Source of the DNA: an uncultured Eggerthellaceae bacterium
GTDB lineage: Bacteria > Actinomycetota > Coriobacteriia > Coriobacteriales > Eggerthellaceae
Length of the DNA: 33,900 bases
Direction: 5' to 3'
Assembly (NCBI GenBank): GCA_946618265.1
Contig: CAMOLA010000023.1
Span: 1-33,900, forward strand
Shown here: positions 1-8,994 of the stretch, piece after piece
Layout: every line of letters starts with the position of its first letter
Numbering within the stretch: position 1 is the first letter of the stretch
Notes under the pieces: generated by a model
What the model saw: the letters and a program-made list of their open reading frames with translations, nothing else
Databases searched by the model: none
What the model was told of the DNA's origin: nothing
Program-made: the position numbers and the translations under genes

Positions 1-1180
1 TCACGAATCTTTTCGCGGAATCGCTTGCCTTAATATCAAGCATGCCATTAGCATCTTGTGCTTCAGAGGCATCTATTTCATGACCATTTTCCTCATCGTT
101 CGTATCACCAATTATCCCCAACACTTCTACGAGGTCTGTAAATGACACAAACCCGCCTCCGGGCAGGCTAAACTGGTACATTTTGCCGTTCACGGAGTAC
201 TCGAAATCAACCGTGTACACGACGGCGTAGACGCTGAAGGCTTGCGCGTCGACCATGACTTGGTCGACGGTCAGCGCTACGTCGCGCTTGGCGAGTTGCT
301 TGTCGGTCAGGGTGTCGACGACGTCGCCGCGACCCTCGTCGTCGACGTGGACGACGAGCGGCTGCTGCTCGGCTTCGGCGATGCGCGGGCTCGTGAACTT
401 GACGGCGATCTTCTTCGCCGGTTGGATTTCGTTGCCCTCTGCGTTGAGGAAGGTGATGTCGACGGCCTGGATGCTGTCGACCTTGGCTCCGGCCTTGCCT
501 TCGTCCTTGGCGGCGTCGGCACGCTCGGCTACCTTTTCGGCCACGGCGTCTTCCACGGCGCCCTCGACCTTGCTCGCCTTGACGGCCTTTGCCTTCATGG
601 TGGTGCCAGCCGGGAACGCACCCTCGGGTGCGTCGACGGTGACGACGAGCGTCACGTCGCCTTGCTTGTTCTTAATAATATGTTCGAAAGATTGGGCGGG
701 CGCCTCGGCGTCGGCAGCTTTGTCAGATGCGTTTGCCTCGGAATCGTCGGTAGCGGCGACCACCTCGGCGTCTGCGTCCTGGGGGTCGGAGACGTCGGCT
801 TCAGCATTGGCGTCAACGGACTCGGCCGCGTCTGCGGCTACCTCTTCCCCGCTCTCTTCTTGGGCGGGTTGCGGATCGGCTGCGGACTCTTCAGCCTGCT
901 GATCGGACTCGTCTGCAGAGTCTTCGGACTTCGCAGATTTAGAAGATTCGCTCGCGGAATCATCTGCGGATTCGCCGCTCGCGGACTGCACTTCCTCCTG
1001 GTTTTGCGTGTAAAAACCGTCTTGCTGCTGCGCCTTGTCGCTGGTGATGGTGACTGCTGGCACCATCAGCGTAAATGACACGACCACGATGACCATGCAC
1101 GCCAGAACTGCTAGATACTCGCGATACTTCCTCGTACGTCTACGCGCTTGGACCTGCTCAACTTGCTTGTTTACGCCCAT
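1..1180 (-). CDS. Surface adhesin, N-terminal part (runs off left edge)
   Basis: Reading the minus strand from ATG at 1180-1178 gives 393 open codons to the window edge. The product starts with a short basic segment, one hydrophobic signal-anchor helix (about residues 24-45), then a long Asp/Glu/Ser/Ala-rich low-complexity stretch (about 55-150). A folded domain follows that resembles the N-terminal region of the large adhesin encoded next door: both contain APEGAFP, an AVDI-F motif and EGNEI/AGNEI followed by PAKK. It then reads through an FSVYAVVYTVDFEY segment. The ribosome site is weak (AAAGG about 8 nt upstream). The paralogy and the signal anchor point to an exported cell-wall protein like its neighbour, but the sorting signal would lie outside the window. 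The codons are GC-rich except in the last 60 or so before the edge, which are AT-richer. Confidence 0.8.
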   Translation of the reverse strand, partial: MGVNKQVEQVQARRRTRKYREYLAVLACMVIVVVSFTLMVPAVTITSDKAQQQDGFYTQNQEEVQSASGESADDSASESSKSAKSEDSADESDQQAEESAADPQPAQEESGEEVAADAAESVDANAEADVSDPQDADAEVVAATDDSEANASDKAADAEAPAQSFEHIIKNKQGDVTLVVTVDAPEGAFPAGTTMKAKAVKASKVEGAVEDAVAEKVAERADAAKDEGKAGAKVDSIQAVDITFLNAEGNEIQPAKKIAVKFTSPRIAEAEQQPLVVHVDDEGRGDVVDTLTDKQLAKRDVALTVDQVMVDAQAFSVYAVVYTVDFEYSVNGKMYQFSLPGGGFVSFTDLVEVLGIIGDTNDEENGHEIDASEAQDANGMLDIKASDSAKRFV

Positions 1181-1828
1181 ATCCAAAACCTTTATCGCCC
1201 TATACCGCACAAGCGCGCCCATAGGGCACGCTTCTGTTTACTACCGCTTCGCACCCCGTTTTGTCCCAAAAAATTCTTACGAATCCCCTCAACAAAGCAC
1301 CAGGAATGCAAAATTGGTGCCTTACGATAATAGCTAAGTTGCACGTAATTTAAAGAACCATCGGCAAATCTGACCGCGATTTACAAGTAATTGCAAAAGA
1401 GTCAATTTTGGGGTTTCGCCACGCCTTTTCACAAAGACGTTTGGTCAGCTTTCCAGCTGTATTGCTACCTTTGCCGAGCGTAAAACCGAATATATTCAGC
1501 TATGTTCAGCAGAAACCACTGTATATTGGTGCTTACGTTATCAGAAATAGCGCGATAGTTATACATTTGCCGTTTTGTTGATAGGGCTGAAGGGCGATGC
1601 TAAGGCAGAATACCGAAAAGCCAGATTTGACATCATAAGCCGACGGCGAAGAGTTTTGTGCGGGTTGCCGAAGCCCGAGCGTAGCGACAGCCGAGCGCAG
1701 CGACAGTCGATCGCAGGGCGCGCTCGCGTCATAAAAAGGGACTGCCCTTTTTATGCACTCTGGATGACATCGGGAGATCGGAAGGTTTGGGCAGCTTCGG
1801 GAGTTCACGTCATAACTAGGGACTGTCC
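1181..1828. other. Intergenic region between two adhesin genes
   Basis: About 650 bases without a credible gene. The part near 1260-1560 is AT-rich and probably carries the promoter and leader of the adhesin starting at 1180; a TTGACT-like hexamer occurs on the minus strand near 1400 but I see no clear partner. Near 1675-1710 the motif GAGCG-AGCGACAG occurs twice in tandem. Two palindromes (1730-1755 and 1811-1837) lie close to the stop of the upstream adhesin. Confidence 0.6.
1730..1755. repeat. Palindrome, GGGAC family
   Basis: Arms CATAAAAAGGG and CCCTTTTTATG (11 nt, perfect) flank ACTG. It lies 74 nt beyond the stop codon of the large adhesin. Compared with the other family members it lacks one base of the GTCCC half. 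A terminator-like role is inferred from position only. Confidence 0.8.
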
Positions 1829-1837
1829 CTAGTTATG
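1811..1837. repeat. Palindrome overlapping adhesin stop codon, GGGAC family
   Basis: Arms CATAACTAGGGAC and its exact complement (13 nt each) flank a single T. The stop codon of the large adhesin (TAG, 1831-1829) lies inside it, so the last two sense codons (His-Asn) are part of the palindrome. Confidence 0.85.
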
Positions 1838-4800
1838 ATTGCCCTGCCTTCGGCGGAGGATGGCCAACGCGAGCAGGATGACCAATCCGCCGGCAAAGGC
1901 GAAGGGCCACGTGCCGGGGCCGCCGGTGTTGGGCAGCTCGATGCCGGCGCTATTGGACACGGTAATCTGCCAGAGGACACCGTCAGCCGCAGACGAAGAT
2001 TTGCTCGACTCGACGGGCAGATACGTGCCCTTCTGGACCGCATCGACTTTCGCATCCGCGACCATGATCTTGATGGGCGCGTCGGACATGTTGTAGCCTG
2101 CCGGAGCCGCGGTCTCGACGAGCCAGTAATCACCGAGCGGGAGCAGGCCGATCAACTGCGTACCATCTTGGCCTGTCGTGAGAGACGTTACCGGAGTCTT
2201 TCCCTCGGCGGGCTTGCCGCTCTCGTCGCAGTCCTTCGCTTCATACAGATCGAACGAAGCACCTGCGAGCCGATCGCTCGTGCCCGTGCTGACCTTCAGG
2301 ACGCCGACCGTCTTCTGCTTGCCGTTCGGAATCGTGATGGTGTACGCGTAGGTGCCAGCTTCCCGATCGTAGACCGAGGACAGCCAGCTGCCATGCCCCT
2401 CGCTGCCGATGGTAACCTTCCCGTTTACCGCAATCGTAAAGCGAAAATCGCCCGTCATCAGCTCGTAACCGCCACTTGGGGCAACGGTCTCGGTCAAGTA
2501 GTACGTGCCTGGCCCCAGATTGATTGCGACCTTATCCAGAATCCCATCCGCATCGGTGACGAGATCCTCATAGCCCTTCATGGCCTGATAATCCTTGCGC
2601 GGATTGCCACTCGTATCCGTAACTTCGCGATACAAGGCGAAATGCGCGCCGGCAAGCGGATCTTTGTTCTCACTCGCAGCATCAACCTTCTTGACCTGCA
2701 AGCTGTTCGTGCAGTTCCTGATCGTAATAGTGGCCGCCATTGCGGGATTATTGTAGCTTATCGTGTAGAAGCGCTCGTCCAATCCAGTGACCGAAACCGT
2801 CGTTTTGCCTGCATCGTCTTTCCCGATGGTTATCGTCATCGGAAAATCGGGAGCCACGTACCCGATCGGCGTCGCGGTCTCGGTCAAGGTGTACTTGCCT
2901 TCGTTGAGGTAGGCGATCGTAATCAGGCCGTTGTCCTTCGACGTGTACGACGGCGCGGCGACGTCCTTGCCTTCGGAATCCTTGAGGGTGAACGTCGCGC
3001 CCGAAAGCGTCTTGCCAGCCCAGTCCGTTTTGTACAGTTCGATACCCGGACGGGAGTTGGTCACGGTATCAACGCGGACGTTCTCGTTTTGGGTGGTCTG
3101 TTCGCCCGGGTCATACGACACGGTGTACTCAAAGCCAGAATCCGCGTACGTGCCGCCCACCGGCTGTCCGCCGATGTCGAGCCTTCCGCCCTCGGCTATC
3201 GGGGCGACAGAGCTATAGCCGCTCACCACGCCATTTTTATCAACCGCAATTTCCTGATCCCCCTCGGTTTTCAACGTCACCTCGCGAACCACGTAGTTCT
3301 CGAACGGAATACCCGATTGGAGGTTCCCGAAGAAGTAATAGATGCTCGTGTTGGGATGCTCCATCCGACGAACGCTTCCCGCAACGGGGTCGGCACTCAA
3401 ATCCCCGTTTGCATCCTCCACGTACACCGCGAAGAAAATGGGATCGTGCGATTCCATGAAGTCTTTGTCGGTCCATACCTTGTTGACGGTCAGGCCCCAA
3501 CCCTTCTGGTTGCTCACCTGGATTGCTGGATCCTCGTCCACCTTAACGGTGCCCGAAACGGGCGTCGTCTCGTTATTGACCACGGGATCGACGTCGACGC
3601 GCTCATACCCGTCGGCAAGCCGCAAGGTGTAGCCCTTCGGAATCTCGCTTTCGCGTTCCTCGACCTTGAACTGAGTATCCACCACAAGGTCGCGCATCTC
3701 CACGCTGTAACCCGCGGGAATCTTGGAGATCGAGCCGTTCGGCGATGTGGAGAAGACGATAGCCTCCTTCTGCGCGCTCGTCAGCGTGCCCAAGTACGCC
3801 TTGAGGCCATCCGCGCCATCGTAGTCCGTGTAGCTGAGCGAATCGAACTTCTGGTCTTTTGCATTCCACCTGCAGTAATGCCCCGCAACGTCTTTCACTA
3901 AATAGGGGTACAGGTACGCGAGCGGCAGATTGGCGGAATCCGCGTTCTCGGTTCCCAGATACACCCTGAAGTTGAAGAGCGTGTCATCGTTGCCATGCGT
4001 GCTGTCGTTCGAGTGCGTAAGCACCGTCTTGCCGTCGGAATCGTAGAGCTTCTTCGAGATCGAGAGCGTGCGCATGGCGCCGTCGGCCACGTGGTTGACA
4101 AAATCTACCTGTTGCCGGTTTTCGAGCGTGTCTTCCGTGGTCTCGTAATTGACCCTGCCGTTTTCGGCGGGTTTCGCACTGGCATCTGCGCCATTCACCA
4201 GCACCTTGTCGTACACGCTCGGGTTGACGCCGCACTCGACGACGTAGTACTTCTGATCGGCAGCATCGTCTGGCAGGGTGACTTCGGCCGACTCGCCAGG
4301 CTTGAGCAAAAACACGTTATTGTACGTATTGCCTCCCACCGTATACGAATCCCGATACGTGACGTCGTTGCTCGTCCCCACGTATTTCACGAGCCAGGCA
4401 TCATTCTTGTCGCCGATACGATGCAGATTGCCATCATCCTTCGATTCGTAATACACCTGGTATGGAAACTCGATCAAACCGTTCGACGGGCTGTCGGTCC
4501 CGGAAAGCTTCTTGTTCAGGATGAACGCGCCCGGCTTCACGGCCGACAAGTTGAAGCGCATATGCAGGTTGGATGCGCCCGCACCGCGTTCCATGTAGAA
4601 CACCTTCATCGTGTGCTTGCTGTAATCCGTGAAAACCGTCCCGCCATCCTTGAAGATCCCGTTAAGGTAATTGGCCACCTCGTCGTTTGTTGCCTGGGGA
4701 TTGCGCGCACGAAAATCCGCTTCGAACATCGCGCGAAGAGTCGTTGTCGAGCCGCCTCTGCCTTTGATCTGGCCCGTGCGGAAGTTCACGGAACCGACCA

Positions 4801-7800
4801 AGGCCGAATGGACGCCACCGAGGTCAAGCACCAGATTGCCATCCACGTAGAGCCAGAAGTCATCGTCACCTGAGAACTCGAAGATGATGTCGTGCCCCCA
4901 CGCGTCAAGGCCATCGGCCGTCTGCGTGAAAGAGGCTTCCATTTCCATGCCGAAGAAGTAGTCGGCGCTGGCTTGCGGTATGCTGTAGAGCTTCTCGCCT
5001 TTACGCGGGTCGGCATCCGGAAGTTCCTGGCCTTTCACGTCCGTCCGATTGGTGATGTAGTTACCACCTTTGTCTTTTGCGTATCCAGTTTCGACGGAAA
5101 TCTCGTTATACGGCATGAACTGGCCGTGCGTACGAGTTGGCCTCGTTTCTTCCCCGATAGCCGCGAGCTGGTCATACACCGTAAACTCGCCATTGTCGTT
5201 CAAATGGGCGAAATTCTGGGTGCTGTTGTACTCGAAATAGCCACTCTCGTTGTAAATGCTTTGAAGGAAGAGGTGGTTGACGGGCACCGCGCCGTTATAT
5301 AGGTTCGATAACGAGACAGGGCTTTTTCTGGTCGCCGCTTCAACGGTCGTCGGATAGCCAGTATCATCCAAAGACCCGGTTAGCAATCCAGGTCCGTCGG
5401 AATCGTAGCCCAAAACGGCGGTTTGCCCCGAATCCCGTCCTCCGCCTGCCTGGGCTGGAGATCCGTCCTGCAACAGAATAGGATTGTTATAGTCGATCAT
5501 CTTCATGGTGATGCCGTATTGGTCGTTGTCTATGGTGGTGACCGTCGTCAGCGGCTTGACTTCCTCTTGCGACTTCGGCTCCACGATGGCGAAGTAGAAA
5601 TCGTCCGCTTCGGCCAGCGGGCACGACACGACTTTGCCGTCCTCGACCTTCAGGCCTGCATAGGCATAGTTGGCATCATCCCATGCGATGATGGTGGTGT
5701 AATTCTCGCCGTAGCGGCGCCCGTTCAAATTGACGCCAATCTCGCTTTTGGACATGACTTGACCGTCCGTGACCTGCGGCGCGATGAAGTTGCGGTACTG
5801 AACGTTCTGAAGCTCGTAATAATGGTTGATTTCGCCGCTTGTCGCGTCGGTATACTCGGTGAAGGTCCACTCGGCAGTATTCACCTTGCTGCCGATCCAC
5901 TCGATGCCATCACCGATATCGTAGCAACGCGCAAGCGACCCATCATGATCGACGACATAAAACTCGTAGCGTTTTGACGTATCGTTCCACACGCGCGTGT
6001 AAATGACCACGTCCTGGCCGTTTTTCAGTTTTTCGGTATCGGATACGCTCACCTTGCGGGCGGAATACAGGTTGAAGTCGTCATCATCGAGCTCCGTCGA
6101 TCTCTCGACAAGGTTCAACCAAATGGTGTCGCTGTTCTTGTTGGTTGCCCAAAAACCCTTGCTCACGCTCGTACCGCTGATGGTCGGCTCGATTGCGTAA
6201 TTGCCAACCTTGAAGCGATACTTGCCGCTATTGGTGCCCGTGCCGGATGTGACGCTAATGAGAGAGCTTTCAGTCCGCTCGTCGAGTAGCTTGACGTTCC
6301 TCCCGTCGATTGTCAGGTACTTGGTGACGCCGCCGACTTTCGTGGTCGCATAGTACCTGTTCTCATCGTACCATTCAAACGTCCATTCGGTAATGTCGCT
6401 GTTTTCCGCGACAAGCAGGATACCGTCGTTGTCAAGCACATCGGGACGCATGAGCATTTCTTTGCCAGCGAGCCTATCGATGCCGTCGACGGTAAGGGCA
6501 TCCGACGTCATGGTCGCGGCAGTCGCGGTATCGTTGTGATAGGCGATGCCATAGGTCTTGCCGTCGAGTTTGTAGGGATCTTTCTCCATCTCGCTGAAAT
6601 ACAGAAATTGGATTCTCGCATTGGTGTCGTTTGCGACATTGAACGCCGCGAACCCTTTGCCACCATCGCCGCCCTGCATGTTCCAATAGTACCCACCCGT
6701 CCCCAAAACGTTGAAGCTGGTCGCATCTGTCGGATGAACACCGAATGTGAACGGGGTCGCTTCGGATTTGGACGCGACGAGCGTAAGGCTGTTGGTCGAC
6801 TGCTTGACGTACTTCTTGCTATCGCCATCATTGCAATACGCGTAGAGCTTGTTGTCTGTCCCGTCGACGCGCTCGAAGAAATAGCGAGCAGCGCCGACCG
6901 CTTTGTCGGGGCTGGTAGCCATCGTCGTCTTGGCGATGCCGGTGCGGGGACTTTTTATGGATATAACACTATCTTTAAAATAGTAGCCATTCGGATGCCG
7001 GACGAAAAACCCGTTGGCCGCAATCGAAGGATCGACGAGCTGGTCGACCGACTTCACCCTCGTCCAGCCGCCTTCTTCGACCGGCTCGGGTGCCTCGACG
7101 ATGCCGTACACGGAAAAGCCGGTCGTCTCGAAGCTGACGGTGTCGCCCTCGCTCTTGGCATCGAGGACTTCGGTGGTCTCGCCGAAGTGGACGACCCGCG
7201 AATCGGCGTCGGCGTCCTTGTCGGCGAGCTTGACGTCGACGTTGACTGCGGCGCCGTCGGCAGGCTGCACCACGTTGCCGTCGGCGTCGACGATGTTGAT
7301 GTCGAAGAAGCGCGCGTAGCTGACCTCTTCTGCCTGCACGCCGATCACGTCGGCGGACTGCGCGACCAGGCTGTCATAGTCGGCGACGCCCTCGGGGGCC
7401 TGACCGTCCTGCAAGATCTCCTCGACGCGCAGCTGCGCCCCTTCGGGGATGCCGGCATCGGAACCGTAGCTGACGGTGATCGAATAGGCCGTGCCGTCGG
7501 CGGTGATGACCTGGGTCGTGATCTCCTCGAGCTCGACGATGACGTAGGGGCTGAACGCATCGGTGTCGAACTTCAGCGTGTCCTCGGTGCCTTTGTCGGG
7601 ACGCGTCTCGTTCTGGCTGACGAGGTCGACCTTCTTGACGACTTCGGCTTCCTTGGGCTCGGCGCCTTCGGCCTTAGCCTTTTCCTCGGCTTTTTGCTTG
7701 TCGGGCACGTGCACGAGCACGGGATTGTCGATGTTGCGGATCTCGTTGGAGGTGATCTTGACCTCGACCTTCTTGGCGGGCTCGATCTCGTTGCCGGCCT

Positions 7801-8536
7801 CGTCGAAGAAGGCGATGTCGACGGCTGTCATGCTCTTGACCTCGCCCTTGACCGAATTGTCGGCCTTGATGGCGGCTTCGACCTGATCGCGCACCGTCTT
7901 GTCGGCAACCGGGCCGATCTTCATGGACGTGTTGTTGGGGAAGGCACCCTCGGGCGCGCTGACGGCCACCGTGAGGATGACGTTGCCGTCATCGTCCTTG
8001 AGCGAATCGTTGAACGTCTGAGCCGGCATGTTGGCGGGATCGGCGGCTGCCGAGCTGGCGCTTGCCTCATCGTCGTCGGTGGTTACGATGACGTGGCCAT
8101 CTCCGTCAGGGTCGCGGTCGTTCCCTTCCCCGTCGCCTTCCTTTTGGTCGTTCCGGGCGTCATCGGAATCGGAGCCGTTACCTGCAGAATCGGACGAATG
8201 GCGAGCGTCATCTTCCACGTCGTCCGTCAGGGCGACGCCGGCCGTTTCGGTATGGTAGAAGCCCTTGTCCTGGGTGGCGACGTCCTGCGTCGCGCTGAGC
8301 GCCGAGACCATGAGCGCCAAGCTTGTCGCGATGACGACCACGACGGCGAACACGGCGCGCATGCTGTAGATGCGATTGCGGGAACGGCGGCGCGTCGCGA
8401 AGTAGTCAGCTGCTGCATGGCGAGCGTGCCGGCGCTGCTGCGTGTTGTCGAGCGGCTCAATGCGCGCATTGGCGGACACAGACTGCATGCTGTGCTCAGC
8501 CTCTTCGAAACGTGTATGTCGCAGTTCGTTCGCCAA
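1829..8536 (-). CDS. Giant LPXTG cell-wall adhesin with fibro-slime and SpaA/CnaB domains
   Basis: 2235 residues. In order: basic N-terminus; signal-anchor helix (about 60-80); acidic low-complexity linker (about 105-165); two related N-terminal domains; a long middle region; a fibro-slime/PA14-like domain (about 1110-1330) with FSGDDDFWLYVDG and DLGGVH motifs; then SpaA/CnaB-type domains, the last three near 1832-1895, 1945-2030 and 2075-2160, each with the family's L-GA-F-L and E-T-P-GY elements. The C-terminus is LPNTG (2201-2205), a hydrophobic helix and RRR, a classical sortase signal. SpaA/CnaB domains usually form internal isopeptide bonds; I infer a surface adhesin or pilin-like protein. 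No sortase gene is in the window. Start: TTG at 8536 has GGGCGG 6-8 nt upstream and fits the promoter at 8563-8592; ATG at 8488 is an alternative. The stop lies inside a palindrome. A signal peptidase gene lies just upstream. Confidence 0.9.
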   Translation of the reverse strand: MANELRHTRFEEAEHSMQSVSANARIEPLDNTQQRRHARHAAADYFATRRRSRNRIYSMRAVFAVVVVIATSLALMVSALSATQDVATQDKGFYHTETAGVALTDDVEDDARHSSDSAGNGSDSDDARNDQKEGDGEGNDRDPDGDGHVIVTTDDDEASASSAAADPANMPAQTFNDSLKDDDGNVILTVAVSAPEGAFPNNTSMKIGPVADKTVRDQVEAAIKADNSVKGEVKSMTAVDIAFFDEAGNEIEPAKKVEVKITSNEIRNIDNPVLVHVPDKQKAEEKAKAEGAEPKEAEVVKKVDLVSQNETRPDKGTEDTLKFDTDAFSPYVIVELEEITTQVITADGTAYSITVSYGSDAGIPEGAQLRVEEILQDGQAPEGVADYDSLVAQSADVIGVQAEEVSYARFFDINIVDADGNVVQPADGAAVNVDVKLADKDADADSRVVHFGETTEVLDAKSEGDTVSFETTGFSVYGIVEAPEPVEEGGWTRVKSVDQLVDPSIAANGFFVRHPNGYYFKDSVISIKSPRTGIAKTTMATSPDKAVGAARYFFERVDGTDNKLYAYCNDGDSKKYVKQSTNSLTLVASKSEATPFTFGVHPTDATSFNVLGTGGYYWNMQGGDGGKGFAAFNVANDTNARIQFLYFSEMEKDPYKLDGKTYGIAYHNDTATAATMTSDALTVDGIDRLAGKEMLMRPDVLDNDGILLVAENSDITEWTFEWYDENRYYATTKVGGVTKYLTIDGRNVKLLDERTESSLISVTSGTGTNSGKYRFKVGNYAIEPTISGTSVSKGFWATNKNSDTIWLNLVERSTELDDDDFNLYSARKVSVSDTEKLKNGQDVVIYTRVWNDTSKRYEFYVVDHDGSLARCYDIGDGIEWIGSKVNTAEWTFTEYTDATSGEINHYYELQNVQYRNFIAPQVTDGQVMSKSEIGVNLNGRRYGENYTTIIAWDDANYAYAGLKVEDGKVVSCPLAEADDFYFAIVEPKSQEEVKPLTTVTTIDNDQYGITMKMIDYNNPILLQDGSPAQAGGGRDSGQTAVLGYDSDGPGLLTGSLDDTGYPTTVEAATRKSPVSLSNLYNGAVPVNHLFLQSIYNESGYFEYNSTQNFAHLNDNGEFTVYDQLAAIGEETRPTRTHGQFMPYNEISVETGYAKDKGGNYITNRTDVKGQELPDADPRKGEKLYSIPQASADYFFGMEMEASFTQTADGLDAWGHDIIFEFSGDDDFWLYVDGNLVLDLGGVHSALVGSVNFRTGQIKGRGGSTTTLRAMFEADFRARNPQATNDEVANYLNGIFKDGGTVFTDYSKHTMKVFYMERGAGASNLHMRFNLSAVKPGAFILNKKLSGTDSPSNGLIEFPYQVYYESKDDGNLHRIGDKNDAWLVKYVGTSNDVTYRDSYTVGGNTYNNVFLLKPGESAEVTLPDDAADQKYYVVECGVNPSVYDKVLVNGADASAKPAENGRVNYETTEDTLENRQQVDFVNHVADGAMRTLSISKKLYDSDGKTVLTHSNDSTHGNDDTLFNFRVYLGTENADSANLPLAYLYPYLVKDVAGHYCRWNAKDQKFDSLSYTDYDGADGLKAYLGTLTSAQKEAIVFSTSPNGSISKIPAGYSVEMRDLVVDTQFKVEERESEIPKGYTLRLADGYERVDVDPVVNNETTPVSGTVKVDEDPAIQVSNQKGWGLTVNKVWTDKDFMESHDPIFFAVYVEDANGDLSADPVAGSVRRMEHPNTSIYYFFGNLQSGIPFENYVVREVTLKTEGDQEIAVDKNGVVSGYSSVAPIAEGGRLDIGGQPVGGTYADSGFEYTVSYDPGEQTTQNENVRVDTVTNSRPGIELYKTDWAGKTLSGATFTLKDSEGKDVAAPSYTSKDNGLITIAYLNEGKYTLTETATPIGYVAPDFPMTITIGKDDAGKTTVSVTGLDERFYTISYNNPAMAATITIRNCTNSLQVKKVDAASENKDPLAGAHFALYREVTDTSGNPRKDYQAMKGYEDLVTDADGILDKVAINLGPGTYYLTETVAPSGGYELMTGDFRFTIAVNGKVTIGSEGHGSWLSSVYDREAGTYAYTITIPNGKQKTVGVLKVSTGTSDRLAGASFDLYEAKDCDESGKPAEGKTPVTSLTTGQDGTQLIGLLPLGDYWLVETAAPAGYNMSDAPIKIMVADAKVDAVQKGTYLPVESSKSSSAADGVLWQITVSNSAGIELPNTGGPGTWPFAFAGGLVILLALAILRRRQGNHN

Positions 8537-8562
8537 TGCATTCCGCCCTAAAACACGCTTTC

Positions 8563-8592
8563 ATTATAATGCCGCAGTACGGCTATCGTCAT
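8563..8592 (-). promoter_or_regulatory. Promoter of the giant adhesin gene
   Basis: On the minus strand ATGACG (8592-8587), an 18-nt spacer, then a perfect TATAAT (8568-8563). This predicts transcription from about 8556, giving a leader of about 20 nt to the TTG start or about 68 nt to the internal ATG. Confidence 0.65.
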
Positions 8593-8767
8593 GCTATCAG
8601 TTTGGCAAACTGTCTACGCGACAGAGTTCAAAATTGCGTGATAATGGGCTGCAAACGCGAAGGTCAGAGCCGAATTTCCCGACTTTTTGCATCATGGTTT
8701 GAACCTGCCCTCCAATATGCCCAGCATGACCCCACTGTTTCGCAAGCACATGAGAGCGCGACGTTTT

Positions 8768-8848
8768 GAAATAGTGCACACAAACCTGGTATGCGAAAGT
8801 CACGACCTGGGGTTTTCAAGCTGCAGGACCACTTTGTGTGCGCTATTT
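8768..8848. repeat. Imperfect inverted repeat upstream of adhesin promoter
   Basis: GAAATAGTGCACACAAA at 8768-8784 is matched by the complement at 8832-8848 with one mismatch, with about 47 nt between. It could be a protein-binding dyad or the ends of a small element; nothing in it codes. Confidence 0.6.
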
Positions 8849-8909
8849 CTTGAGATTGCCGCGCGGGTTCAAAAAGAGGGAAGCCTCCCCATGCGTAAGT
8901 AAGGGTCTT

Positions 8910-8940
8910 TATACATTTGGGGACAGTCCCCAAATGTATA
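8910..8940. repeat. Palindrome, GGGAC family
   Basis: Perfect 15-nt arms (TATACATTTGGGGAC and its complement) around a single A. It is 55-85 nt past the signal peptidase stop, next to a GC-rich hairpin. Confidence 0.85.
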
Positions 8941-8941
8941 G

Positions 8942-8974
8942 AAAGGGCGCGGCGACGGTGCGCCACGCCCTTTT
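8942..8974 (-). terminator. Terminator-like hairpin after signal peptidase gene
   Basis: AAAGGGCG...GGCG pairs with CGCC...CGCCCTTT around a short loop, beginning about 20 nt after the signal peptidase stop. On the minus strand the 3' side ends in TTTCTATA, a short U-rich tail. It probably ends the coiled-coil/signal-peptidase transcript. Confidence 0.6.
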
Positions 8975-8994
8975 GGAACGGTATCGCGATACGG

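Larger units (their letters stand above)
8542..8994. other. Intergenic region between signal peptidase and adhesin
   Basis: About 450 bases without a credible gene. From right to left it holds a GC-rich hairpin and a palindrome just after the signal peptidase stop, an imperfect inverted repeat of 17 nt (8768-8784 with 8832-8848; GAAATAG, one variable base, then GCACACAAA), and the adhesin promoter. Confidence 0.6.

Noticed and set aside
242..1078. 278-codon plus-strand frame at the left edge
   Set aside because: Antisense to the partial adhesin, whose similarity to the neighbouring adhesin shows the minus strand is coding.
1835..8551. Long plus-strand open frames opposite the giant adhesin (up to 688 codons)
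   Set aside because: They mirror the codon bias of the minus-strand gene, have no ribosome sites or recognisable domains, and the opposite frame has clear domain structure.
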